Notes under the pieces: model-generated
Databases searched by the model: none
Told to the model about the DNA's origin: nothing
The model's input: only the letters and a program-made list of their open reading frames with translations
Source of the DNA: Cytobacillus firmus
GTDB lineage: Bacteria; Bacillota; Bacilli; Bacillales; Cytobacillaceae
Direction of reading: 5' to 3'
Assembly: GCF_023657595.1 (NCBI RefSeq)
Contig: NZ_CP098323.1
Location: 1,326,001 to 1,390,000 of the forward strand
DNA: 64,000 nucleotides
Made by a program: the position numbers and the translations under genes
Part shown: one piece after another, positions 18,325-25,659 of the stretch
Layout of the letters: every line of letters begins with the position of its first letter
Numbering within the stretch: position 1 is the stretch's first letter

Positions 18325-19452
18325 ATGGGATTTGATAGAGATTTTAATAAAGACCCTTTTATTGTGATATGGGAATTAACAAGGGCATGCCAGCTAAAAT
18401 GTCTGCACTGCCGTGCGGAGGCACAATATAGGAGAGATCCGAGAGAACTTTCCTTTGAAGAAGGGATGGCCCTGATTGACCAAATCAGGGAAATGAATAA
18501 TCCTATGCTTGTGTTTACGGGTGGAGATCCATTAATGAGGCAGGATGTATTCGACATTGCCGAATATGCGGTGAAAAAGGGCGTTCGTGTTTCCATGACG
18601 CCCAGTGCGACACCAAATGTAACGAAAGAAGCTATTGAAAAAGCCAAACAGGTCGGCTTAGCTCGATGGGCGTTCAGCCTTGATGGGCCAAATGCAGAAA
18701 TACACGACCACTTTAGAGGGACTTCCGGTTCCTACGATTTAACGATTGAAAGGATTAAATATCTGCACGAGCTTGAAATTCCAGTCCAGATTAATACAGT
18801 GATCTCACGTTATAATATCGATTACCTTGAGGAAATGGCACAGGTTGTAGAAGAACTCAAATGTGTTCTTTGGAGTGTGTTCTTCCTCGTCCCAACAGGG
18901 AGAGGGCAGGAAAAGGATATGATCTCACCGGTTGAGCATGAGAAGGTTTTTACATGGCTGTATAACTTAAGCAAAAAGGTTTCCTTCGATATTAAGACAA
19001 CAGCAGCCCAGCATTATCGCCGAGTTGTCATTCAGCAAAAAATGAAGGAAGCAAAAGATCAAAATGAGGATATTCAATATCTCGATGCACTTACACAGCA
19101 AGGGCTGACGGGTTCTATAGATGGTTTAGGCAGGGCGCCTAAAGGAGTAAATGACGGAAACGGGTTTGTTTTCATTTCACACGTTGGGGACGTTTATCCA
19201 AGCGGGCTTTTGCCTGTTAAAGCAGGAAATGTAAGGGAACAGCCGCTCGCTGAAATATACAGGGAATCACCCATCTTTAAAGATCTCAGAAATCCTGATA
19301 AATATAAAGGGAAATGCGGCCAATGCGAATTCCGTTATGTTTGCGGAGGATCGAGATCACGTGCATTTGCCATGACAGGGGATTATATGGAAAGCGAGCC
19401 GTTTTGTGTATATATTCCTAAGGCACTTAGAACGAAAGCAGCAAAAGCATAA
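18325..19452 (+). CDS. Radical SAM/SPASM protein, NirJ/AhbD-like
   Basis: Radical SAM enzyme of 375 residues with a SPASM extension. The SAM-cluster cysteines are Cys22, Cys26 and Cys29 (ACQLKCLHC), followed by FTGGDPLM. The C-terminal auxiliary-cluster cysteines are in GKCGQCEFRYVCGG and EPFC. This pattern resembles AhbD/NirJ enzymes that act on haem side chains, and a related subfamily (TIGR04053, from memory). The substrate is unknown. AAGGAGG sets the start at 18325. It has its own FNR-type promoter and lies convergent with fnr, pointing to an anaerobic role. Confidence 0.85.
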   Translation: MGFDRDFNKDPFIVIWELTRACQLKCLHCRAEAQYRRDPRELSFEEGMALIDQIREMNNPMLVFTGGDPLMRQDVFDIAEYAVKKGVRVSMTPSATPNVTKEAIEKAKQVGLARWAFSLDGPNAEIHDHFRGTSGSYDLTIERIKYLHELEIPVQINTVISRYNIDYLEEMAQVVEELKCVLWSVFFLVPTGRGQEKDMISPVEHEKVFTWLYNLSKKVSFDIKTTAAQHYRRVVIQQKMKEAKDQNEDIQYLDALTQQGLTGSIDGLGRAPKGVNDGNGFVFISHVGDVYPSGLLPVKAGNVREQPLAEIYRESPIFKDLRNPDKYKGKCGQCEFRYVCGGSRSRAFAMTGDYMESEPFCVYIPKALRTKAAKA

Positions 19453-19460
19453 AGGAGTAA

Positions 19461-19485
19461 AGGAGTGCATCATGACTGCACTCCT
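19461..19485. terminator. Convergent terminator between radical SAM gene and fnr
   Basis: AGGAGTGCA and TGCACTCCT form a 9-bp stem with a TCATGAC loop. The U-tract is short. It overlaps the fnr stop codon. Confidence 0.6.
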
Positions 19486-20185
19486 ATTCAATGCTGCAGT
19501 ATACGGCAGGGCAATTTTCACAGCCTATTTCATTTTTTAAATACTCTAGATCTTTAACTGTAATTTTTCCATTTATTATTGAAATAATGCCGTCCTTCTT
19601 CAGTTCGCCCAGTATCCGGTTGGTGCTCTCTCTGGAGGTGCCGCAGAAATTTCCAAGTTCCTGATTCGTAAGTGGCAGATCAATGAGTATGCCGTCATTT
19701 ACTTTTATTCCATAGCTGTTAGTCATTCTGATAAGAGTTGAATACAGGGCACCTTTTTTTCCATTGAGCACGAGATCTCTGAATTTGGTCTGTGTATTGC
19801 GGAAATGGTCGCTCATCCATTTCATAAATTCATAGGCCAGAGTACTATTTTTAAAAATCTCCTTTTCCAGGACATCTTTTTTTATTACAGCTACCTCACC
19901 AGCTTCAAGAACTAAAGCATTCAATAAATATTTAGGATCGCTGGTAAATAAGGTCAGCTCACCAATGATTTCATTTTCCCCGCATAGCCTGAAGGTGAGT
20001 TCCCTGCCGTCCGCTGTTATCTTGCTGATTTGAATCTTGCCGGAAAGGATGATATATAGCTCATCAGCATCCATGCCTTCCTGAAAAATATAAGCCCCTT
20101 TCTGTGTTTTCATATGCCGGTCAGCGAAATGAAGAAGCTCTTTAATCTCAATGGAATGTGTCTGTTTAATGGCTGTATGAGCCAT
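19484..20185 (-). CDS. fnr: Anaerobic regulator Fnr (Crp/Fnr family)
   Basis: Global oxygen-responsive regulator, 233 residues. A cyclic-nucleotide-binding-like domain (residues 20-135, YIFQEGMDADELYIILSGKI) is followed by a dimer helix and a winged helix-turn-helix with the recognition helix FCGTSRESTNRIL. The C-terminal cysteines Cys222, Cys225 and Cys230 (CENCPAVYC) match the C-terminal cluster ligands of B. subtilis Fnr, unlike the N-terminal ligands of E. coli FNR. AAGGAGG precedes the ATG. It should activate the boxes at 18205, 22355, 22717 and 24680 when oxygen is absent. Confidence 0.93.
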   Translation of the reverse strand: MAHTAIKQTHSIEIKELLHFADRHMKTQKGAYIFQEGMDADELYIILSGKIQISKITADGRELTFRLCGENEIIGELTLFTSDPKYLLNALVLEAGEVAVIKKDVLEKEIFKNSTLAYEFMKWMSDHFRNTQTKFRDLVLNGKKGALYSTLIRMTNSYGIKVNDGILIDLPLTNQELGNFCGTSRESTNRILGELKKDGIISIINGKITVKDLEYLKNEIGCENCPAVYCSIE

Positions 20186-20470
20186 GGGAATCCTCCTTCA
20201 TATAACAACTGTCTTTTCTCACAATAATATCATTTGTATAGTGAAAACATTGCCGGCTTTTGTGTCTTTATTGTGGCATTTTCTATAGAAATGGTCAGTC
20301 TTAACTAATAAACAGCAATTCCCTATTAACATTGCAGCGATTGTATGTTCTAATAGTAAAAGCCCTTAATTTGAGATACTGGGTTATTTCTGTTATTTTA
20401 AGGGAAAGGCTAAAATATACCTCTGTATAGAAAGCTTAATAAAGTCACTCTTTAAATGGAGTTGAACGGA

Positions 20471-21487
20471 ATGGCTAAAACAATTATTAAAGATAAATTG
20501 AATAGACCTTTAAGAGACCTGCGCATTTCTGTCATTGACCGCTGTAATTTCCGCTGCCAATATTGCATGCCGGCAGAAATCTTCGGTCCTGATTTTGCTT
20601 TTCTTCCAAAAAGCGAGCTGCTCAGCTATGAAGAAATTGAACGGCTGGCTAAAATCTTCGTAAGCCTTGGAGTGGAGAAGATCAGGTTAACAGGCGGGGA
20701 GCCCCTTATGAGAAAGGACATGCCTAAACTTGTTAAAATGCTTTCAGACATTGAGGGATTAAAAGATATTGGACTAACCACCAACGGTGTATTGCTTCCC
20801 AAACATGCAAAGGACTTAAAGGAAGCAGGACTGTTGAGGGTTAACATCAGTCTTGACAGTCTGGATGATGAGCTTTTCGGACAAATCAACGGACGCAATG
20901 TGGGTGTCAAACCAGTTATTAAAGGGATTGAAGCAGCAAAAGAAGCAGGACTTGGCGTTAAGATTAATATGGTCGTCAAAAAAGGCCTGAATGATTCTGA
21001 AATTGTCCCGATGGCTAAGTTTTGTAAAGATAACGGCTTACAGCTCCGTTTTATTGAATACATGGATGTCGGCAGCACAAACGGCTGGAAAATGGATGAG
21101 GTTGTAACTAAAAAAGAGATTTATGAGATCTTAAAGGAACACTATTTATTAGAGCCGGTAGATCCGGATTATTTCGGAGAGGTGGCCAAGCGGTACCGCT
21201 ATAAAGGCACCGATGTGGATGTTGGGTTTATTACATCTGTTTCTGAATCCTTCTGTTCAAGCTGCACTCGTTCAAGATTGTCAGCAAATGGCCAAATTTT
21301 CACATGCCTATTTAATGGTGAAGGGCACGATTTAAAGGAATTTATGAGAAAAGGCGCTACTGACGAAGAAATTACCGATCGGATTATTAAGATTTGGAAT
21401 GGCAGAAAAGACAGGTACTCAGACGAACGGACAGAAGAAACCGCTGCAAACAGGAAAAAGATTGAAATGTCCTATATTGGGGGATGA
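20471..21487 (+). CDS. moaA: GTP 3',8-cyclase MoaA
   Basis: First enzyme of molybdopterin cofactor synthesis, converting GTP to 3',8-cyclo-GTP. The 338 residues contain the radical SAM cysteines Cys25, Cys29 and Cys32 (CNFRCQYC), [11 protein letters not shown] near residue 75, and the second cluster near residue 260 ([18 protein letters not shown]). The protein ends in [12 protein letters not shown] rather than the usual GG, with a final YIGG, so the C-terminal GG is kept. I chose the ATG at 20471 because GGAG lies nine bases before it. It is part of the Fnr-linked molybdenum cofactor set with moeA and mobB. No FNR box was found in the 285-bp gap upstream. Confidence 0.93.
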   Translation: MAKTIIKDKLNRPLRDLRISVIDRCNFRCQYCMPAEIFGPDFAFLPKSELLSYEEIERLAKIFVSLGVEKIRLTGGEPLMRKDMPKLVKMLSDIEGLKDIGLTTNGVLLPKHAKDLKEAGLLRVNISLDSLDDELFGQINGRNVGVKPVIKGIEAAKEAGLGVKINMVVKKGLNDSEIVPMAKFCKDNGLQLRFIEYMDVGSTNGWKMDEVVTKKEIYEILKEHYLLEPVDPDYFGEVAKRYRYKGTDVDVGFITSVSESFCSSCTRSRLSANGQIFTCLFNGEGHDLKEFMRKGATDEEITDRIIKIWNGRKDRYSDERTEETAANRKKIEMSYIGG

Positions 21488-21564
21488 AAAAGCATGTTTT
21501 GCTGTGTCATGAAAAATGGACATAGCGGGCAGGCTTTTATTTTTGCCGTTTGAATGCACAAAAA

Positions 21565-21590
21565 ATCTGCAGCCGATATTGGCTGCAGAT
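21565..21590. terminator. Bidirectional terminator between moaA and scdA
   Basis: ATCTGCAGCC and GGCTGCAGAT form a perfect 10-bp stem with A-rich sequence on one side; the U-tract is stronger for the minus strand (TTTTTT). Confidence 0.8.
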
Positions 21591-21599
21591 AATGAGTGT

Positions 21600-22292
21600 T
21601 TATATATATCGAGGAAAAAGAATATTATTTTCCAGATGAACATGCATGAACGTTTGGCTTTCTAAATCTTCAAGCCGCTTATATACAAGACGGTAAGAAC
21701 CGCATGCATCAGCTGGAGGAGTAAAATCAGCTGTAATTTCCCTCAATTCCTTTAAGATGGAACCTGCATGATCATGCTCCTTCTCAAGCTCCCGGATATA
21801 GCTGATGATTTCTTCGCGATTTTCAACTTTAGGATCTTCAAGCTTCAGCAGAAGTGGAAAAACTGACTCTTCCTCTTTGGAAGTATGTTCAAGAAGCTCG
21901 TGCTTCAATTCATAGAATAATTGATGGACTCTAAGAAGCTCCTCATGGCTTTCTCCATGTACTCTTGACACCTTTGTTACATATGGGCTTAATTGCGATA
22001 GTTCTTCTTCAAGAGGACGATGATATCGATTAATGACATGTTCAATAATATCTTCTGATGTACTATCTGTCCAAACCTCTAAATTATCAGTTTGGTTTTC
22101 CTTTTGAATTACTTCGTTTAATTCGTTAATCAGGACGTTCATATCTGCTGACTGTTCTGAAACAGCACGCGCCAGCGGAATATTTCCGCCGCAGCAAAAA
22201 TCAATGCGATGACGTTTAAAAACATCACTTGTCTTTGGAAATTCATTTACGATATCTTTTACGAGACGATCTTCTGTAATTTGTATAGTCAT
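21600..22292 (-). CDS. scdA: Iron-sulfur cluster repair di-iron protein (RIC/ScdA/YtfE)
   Basis: Repair of iron-sulfur centres, 230 residues. The N-terminal ScdA domain has VNEFPKTSDVFKRHRIDFCCGG with the paired cysteines. The C-terminal hemerythrin-like domain carries the di-iron ligands in HVINRYHRPLEEEL, HELLEHTSKEEESVF, LEKEHDHAG and FMHVHLENNILFP. AAGGAGG precedes the ATG. The gene protects against nitrosative and oxidative damage in relatives, fitting its FNR-type box upstream and its place in an anaerobic cluster. Confidence 0.93.
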   Translation of the reverse strand: MTIQITEDRLVKDIVNEFPKTSDVFKRHRIDFCCGGNIPLARAVSEQSADMNVLINELNEVIQKENQTDNLEVWTDSTSEDIIEHVINRYHRPLEEELSQLSPYVTKVSRVHGESHEELLRVHQLFYELKHELLEHTSKEEESVFPLLLKLEDPKVENREEIISYIRELEKEHDHAGSILKELREITADFTPPADACGSYRLVYKRLEDLESQTFMHVHLENNILFPRYI

Positions 22293-22329
22293 TGTATTTT
22301 CCTCCTTCTATCTTGTGAACTATCTAAAG

Positions 22330-22370
22330 AATATACGAATTCCCTTTTTGATTTGGTGATGGGCATCACA
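22330..22370 (-). promoter_or_regulatory. FNR-type box and promoter of scdA
   Basis: On the minus strand TGTGATGCCCATCACC (22355-22370) is a near-perfect FNR/CRP palindrome. A -10 candidate TATATT lies at 22330-22335, with TATTCT at 22328-22333 as alternative; these put the box near -40 to -41.5. Confidence 0.7.
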
Positions 22371-22393
22371 CTTGCAGGCTTTTTATAAAGTTT

Positions 22394-22690
22394 TTTGGGT
22401 AGGCTCTTTTCGCATAAATTGTTATTCTTCGCCTATCAATGTTTTCCGTTGATTACCGCTCCAGGCTGCTCAGCGAACCGCGGGGCGGGCGGTGAGCCTC
22501 CTCAACGCTCCGCGTCTGCGGGGTCTCACCTGTCCAGCTACTCCCGCAGGACATTGAATAAGCTCCCTTGAGTAAACACCGCACGAAGAAAATGCGAATG
22601 CATTTTCGAGGATCTCGCACCTTCCGCTGCAATCAACTCAGTAAATAATATACAAAAAGCAACAAACCTTACGAAAACAGCCTTTGGGTA
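22394..22690 (-). mobile_element. MITE-like element, copy 1, with 8-bp target duplication
   Basis: The element spans 22402-22682 (281 bp) and is flanked by the direct repeat TTTGGGTA at 22394-22401 and 22683-22690. Its ends are imperfect inverted repeats: GGCTCTTTTCGCA on the left and, read inward, GGCTGTTTTCGTA on the right. It matches the copy at 44028-44270 in opposite orientation over its length, with a 38-bp internal segment (about 22480-22520) missing from the other copy. It has no coding capacity, as expected of a non-autonomous transposon. It lies between the scdA and moeA promoters. Confidence 0.85.
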
Positions 22691-22716
22691 AACCCTGCAC
22701 AGATGAAAACAGAAAG

Positions 22717-22759
22717 TGTGACGATTGTCATGTTATGGATTTTCATGTACGTTTATAAT
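22717..22759 (+). promoter_or_regulatory. FNR-type box and promoter of moeA-mobB
   Basis: TGTGACGATTGTCATG (22717-22732) fits the FNR pattern with eight of ten positions. TATAAT lies at 22754-22759; a start seven bases later places the box centre at -41.5. Confidence 0.65.
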
Positions 22760-22806
22760 AATTGAATTAGAGAAGACATTAAGAAAAGTACATAGGAGCT
22801 GATATC

Positions 22807-24072
22807 ATGCTGGAAAAAAGAACTCCCATTCCTGTTGCTGAAGCAGTTGAAAAAATCATGGCATATCAATTAACCGGAAGTGCAGAATACGTATCCATTA
22901 ATGAAAGCAATGGCCGTTTTCTGGCAGAAGATTTAAAAGCGACAAATGATGTCCCTCATTTTGATCGATCACCATATGATGGTTTTGCTGTCCGTTCTGC
23001 AGATACAAAGGAAGCTTCAATGGAAAATTCCGTCGTATTTGAGGTGGTAGACCACATTGGGGCGGGGCATGTGACTTCTAAAAACATTGGTCCATTCCAG
23101 GCTGTGAGGATCATGACCGGTGCGCAAATGCCTCAGGAATGTGATGCAGTTGTAATGCTTGAACTGGCAAAAGCATATGAAGAAGACGGTAAGAATTTTA
23201 TGTCCATAAAGCGATCCTATAAACCGGGAGACAATGTTTCTTTCAAAGGAGAAGATGCAAAAAAAGGAGATTCTTTAGTTAAAAAGGGGACAAAGATCAA
23301 TCCCGGAATTCAGGCCATTCTCGCAACCTTTGGTTATGCAGAAGTGCCTGTTGCCAAAAAGCCTGTTATTGGATTATTTGCAACAGGAACTGAACTATTG
23401 GAAGTCCATGAACCGCTGGAGCCGGGGAAAATCAGAAACAGCAATGCTCATATGATTACAGCGCAAATTGAACGGGCCGGCGCGGAAGTTATTTATTATG
23501 GAAAGCTTCCTGACGAATTTGATACATGTTTTAATGCTGTGAAAGAAGCATTGAACAATGTGGATATGCTGATCACTACAGGCGGTGTATCTGTGGGCGA
23601 TTTTGATTATCTGCCGGGCATTTATGAAAAGCTTGAGGCTGAGGTGCTTTTCAATAAAGTTGCCATGAGGCCAGGCAGTGTGACGACTGTTGCCCAGCAT
23701 GAAGGAAAGCTTCTGTTTGGACTTTCGGGAAATCCTTCTGCCTGCTATGTCGGGTTTGAACTTTTTACAAGACCAGTCATCCGAAAAATGCTGTTCTCTG
23801 AGAAACCGCATTTAAGGAAAGAAACTGCTGAACTAGTGGCAGAATTTCCAAAAGCAAACCCGTTTACACGATTTGTCAGGACATCTGTTAATTATTTGTC
23901 AGGACGACTGGTGGCAGCACCAAGCGGAGTGGATAAATCAAACATTGTGATGAGTCTTGCCGGTGCGAATGCGCTAATGATTCTGCCAGGCGGAACAAGA
24001 GGCTATGGCAAGGGGGACACCGTTGAAGTGCTATTGCTTGAGGACCATGAAGGAAGCGAATGGCCATGGTAA
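22807..24072 (+). CDS. moeA: Molybdopterin molybdotransferase MoeA
   Basis: Inserts molybdenum into adenylated molybdopterin; 421 residues, close to the usual length. MoeA domain 1 begins TPIPVAEAVEKIM and includes DVPHFDRSPYDGFAV near residue 55 and IMTGAQMPQECDAVV near residue 100. The MoCF-binding domain carries PVIGLFATGTELLE and LITTGGVSVGDFDY, then the conserved MRPGSVTTVA and FGLSGNPSACYVGFE. AGGAGC precedes the ATG. It overlaps mobB by 13 bases and has an FNR-type promoter, so the pair is probably induced for nitrate respiration. Confidence 0.95.
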   Translation: MLEKRTPIPVAEAVEKIMAYQLTGSAEYVSINESNGRFLAEDLKATNDVPHFDRSPYDGFAVRSADTKEASMENSVVFEVVDHIGAGHVTSKNIGPFQAVRIMTGAQMPQECDAVVMLELAKAYEEDGKNFMSIKRSYKPGDNVSFKGEDAKKGDSLVKKGTKINPGIQAILATFGYAEVPVAKKPVIGLFATGTELLEVHEPLEPGKIRNSNAHMITAQIERAGAEVIYYGKLPDEFDTCFNAVKEALNNVDMLITTGGVSVGDFDYLPGIYEKLEAEVLFNKVAMRPGSVTTVAQHEGKLLFGLSGNPSACYVGFELFTRPVIRKMLFSEKPHLRKETAELVAEFPKANPFTRFVRTSVNYLSGRLVAAPSGVDKSNIVMSLAGANALMILPGGTRGYGKGDTVEVLLLEDHEGSEWPW

Positions 24073-24596
24073 AGGAACCTGTTATCTTTCAGGTAGCCGG
24101 CTATCAAAACAGCGGAAAAACAACGTTGATAAATAAATTAATTTCAGGATTAAAAGAGAAGGGGCTTTCTGCCATTACCATTAAACATCATGGTCATGGC
24201 GGCAAACCTGAAACCCCGGAAGGAAAGGATTCTACAAGCCATATTAAATCAGGGGCTGCCGCTTCTCTTGTAGAAGGGGGAGGCAGACTGCTTATGCATG
24301 CCGAGAAGAAAAGCTGGAGCCTGGAGGAGCAGGTAAGGATTGTGCTGCAGCTGCAGCCGGACGTCGTGCTTATTGAAGGTCATAAAAAGGCATCTTTTTC
24401 TAAGGCTCTCTTGCTAAGAAGTGATGAAGATATGCACCTTATGAAGGAATTGACAAATATCTGTACAGTGATCAGCTGGGATGATAACGTTATAAAACCA
24501 AACGATGCAAATTTTGAAGCGCCGTTTTTCAGCATTGGTGATCCCAAAGGTCCTGATTGGATTGTTGAGTATTTAGTGAGCGAAAGAATGAAATAA
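24060..24596 (+). CDS. mobB: Molybdopterin-guanine dinucleotide biosynthesis protein MobB
   Basis: GTP-binding accessory protein for guanylating molybdenum cofactor, 178 residues. The P-loop is GYQNSGKTT (about residue 14). Further conserved pieces are ITIKHHGHGG and the segment DVVLIEGHKKA near residue 105. The gene overlaps moeA by 13 bases; AAGGAAG lies in the moeA end. The ATG at 24066 is an equally possible start. No mobA is nearby. Confidence 0.92.
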   Translation: MAMVKEPVIFQVAGYQNSGKTTLINKLISGLKEKGLSAITIKHHGHGGKPETPEGKDSTSHIKSGAAASLVEGGGRLLMHAEKKSWSLEEQVRIVLQLQPDVVLIEGHKKASFSKALLLRSDEDMHLMKELTNICTVISWDDNVIKPNDANFEAPFFSIGDPKGPDWIVEYLVSERMK

Positions 24597-24608
24597 AGAT
24601 AAAAGCAG

Positions 24609-24637
24609 AACAGCCCAATTCTATTTTGGGCTGTTTT
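24609..24637 (+). terminator. Terminator after mobB
   Basis: AACAGCCCAA and TTGGGCTGTT form a 10-bp stem with a TTCTATT loop, followed by TTT. Confidence 0.85.
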
Positions 24638-24679
24638 TAATATCCTCAAAATTGAACGTTTTGTGGCGTTGCGTGTATC

Positions 24680-24722
24680 AGTGATAATCTTCACTTTCTA
24701 TTTACCCAGAAGATTATATATT
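24680..24722 (+). promoter_or_regulatory. FNR-type box and promoter of ywiC
   Basis: AGTGATAATCTTCACT (24680-24695) is a palindrome matching FNR half-sites (GTGA, TCAC). TATATT at 24717-24722 puts the box centre at -41.5 if transcription begins seven bases later. Confidence 0.65.
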
Positions 24723-24753
24723 ATAGGCAGAAAGCAGCGGGGAGGTATTATAG

Positions 24754-25473
24754 ATGAAGTTATTTATGCCAAAACAGCATGGTGCCTGGGCAATGCTGAT
24801 TCTGCCATTTTGGCTCGGAGCAGCTGCATCTGATATTATTTGGTCTCATATCCCGTTTTTTTTAGGATGGATATTACTATATCTGGCCACTTATCCAGGA
24901 CTTCTGCTATTTAAAAGAAAAAGAATGGCTTTATACTCTAAATGGACAGCCATTTATCTGGTCCCGGCTATTTTACTCCTATTAGTTCCTTTACTGGAAA
25001 GGCCATCGATTATCATTTTCGGACTTCTTATGGTTCCTTTTTTTATTATTAATGCGCTCTATTCTTCCAAAAACAGAGATAGAGCATTGGGCAATGACTT
25101 TAGTGCTATTTGTGCATTTTCAATAGCAGGTCTTGCGAGCAGCTTCTTGCCGCAGGGGGAAATTTCACCAATGGCCTGGACTGTGTTTGCGGCATCTGTT
25201 TTATTTTTTACAGGAAGCACTTTCTATGTAAAATCAATGATCAGGGAAAAGAAAAATAGTTCCTTTAAATGGGTTTCATGGATCTTTCATACTGCGGTAC
25301 CGATACTTTGGCTGCTGGCGGGCGGATGGCTTGTATCTGCTGCGTTTCTTCCCAGCCTTTTCAGGTCGATTGTATTTTATGGGAAGTCATTTACACCTAA
25401 AAAAATTGGTGTTTATGAAATTGCTAATGCTTCAATATTCTTCTTTATGCTATTATTTGCCATACACACTTGA
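24754..25473 (+). CDS. ywiC: YwiC-like membrane protein
   Basis: Integral membrane protein of 239 residues with about eight predicted helices, starting KLFMPKQHGAWAMLILPFWLG; the KQHGAWAM motif is typical of the YwiC-like family. B. subtilis ywiC lies in the fnr-narK neighbourhood, and here too it belongs to an Fnr-linked cluster with its own FNR-type box, so a role in anaerobic growth is likely. The molecular function is unknown; the fold resembles UbiA-like prenyltransferases only loosely, which I would not assert. GGGGAGG precedes the ATG. Confidence 0.85.
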   Translation: MKLFMPKQHGAWAMLILPFWLGAAASDIIWSHIPFFLGWILLYLATYPGLLLFKRKRMALYSKWTAIYLVPAILLLLVPLLERPSIIIFGLLMVPFFIINALYSSKNRDRALGNDFSAICAFSIAGLASSFLPQGEISPMAWTVFAASVLFFTGSTFYVKSMIREKKNSSFKWVSWIFHTAVPILWLLAGGWLVSAAFLPSLFRSIVFYGKSFTPKKIGVYEIANASIFFFMLLFAIHT

Positions 25474-25474
25474 G

Positions 25475-25500
25475 AACCGGCCTGCACAGGCCGGTTTTTT
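25475..25500 (+). terminator. Terminator after ywiC
   Basis: AACCGGCC and GGCCGGTT around a TGCACA loop, followed by T4-6. Confidence 0.9.
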
Positions 25501-25560
25501 CAATTTATCAAGAAATCGGATAATTAATATTAGAAATCTTTAAAACTTCAGTAAAATAGG

Positions 25561-25620
25561 TTGCAATTTTTCAAACCAGTTTCTATAATAAGAGAAACAT
25601 TAATTCATAAATATGTATAT
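25561..25620 (+). promoter_or_regulatory. argC promoter with ArgR-like site
   Basis: TTGCAA (25561-25566), a 17-bp spacer and TATAAT (25584-25589) form a strong SigA promoter. The following AT-rich stretch 25594-25611 contains ATTAATTCAT, an ARG-box half-site (ATTCA), with a weaker left half; it overlaps the predicted start, where ArgR/AhrC would repress. Confidence 0.65.
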
Positions 25621-25659
25621 AAATGATTAAATATACAATAAAGTGTGAAAGGAGCAATT

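Noticed and set aside
20206..20455. Possible FNR box before moaA
   Set aside because: Only partial half-sites were seen (such as AGTGA without TCAC at the right distance), and no -10 box fitted the -41.5 spacing.
22440..22640. GC-rich hairpin region as a small RNA gene
   Set aside because: The same sequence with its 8-bp flanking duplications occurs elsewhere in the window, so a mobile repeat explains it better.
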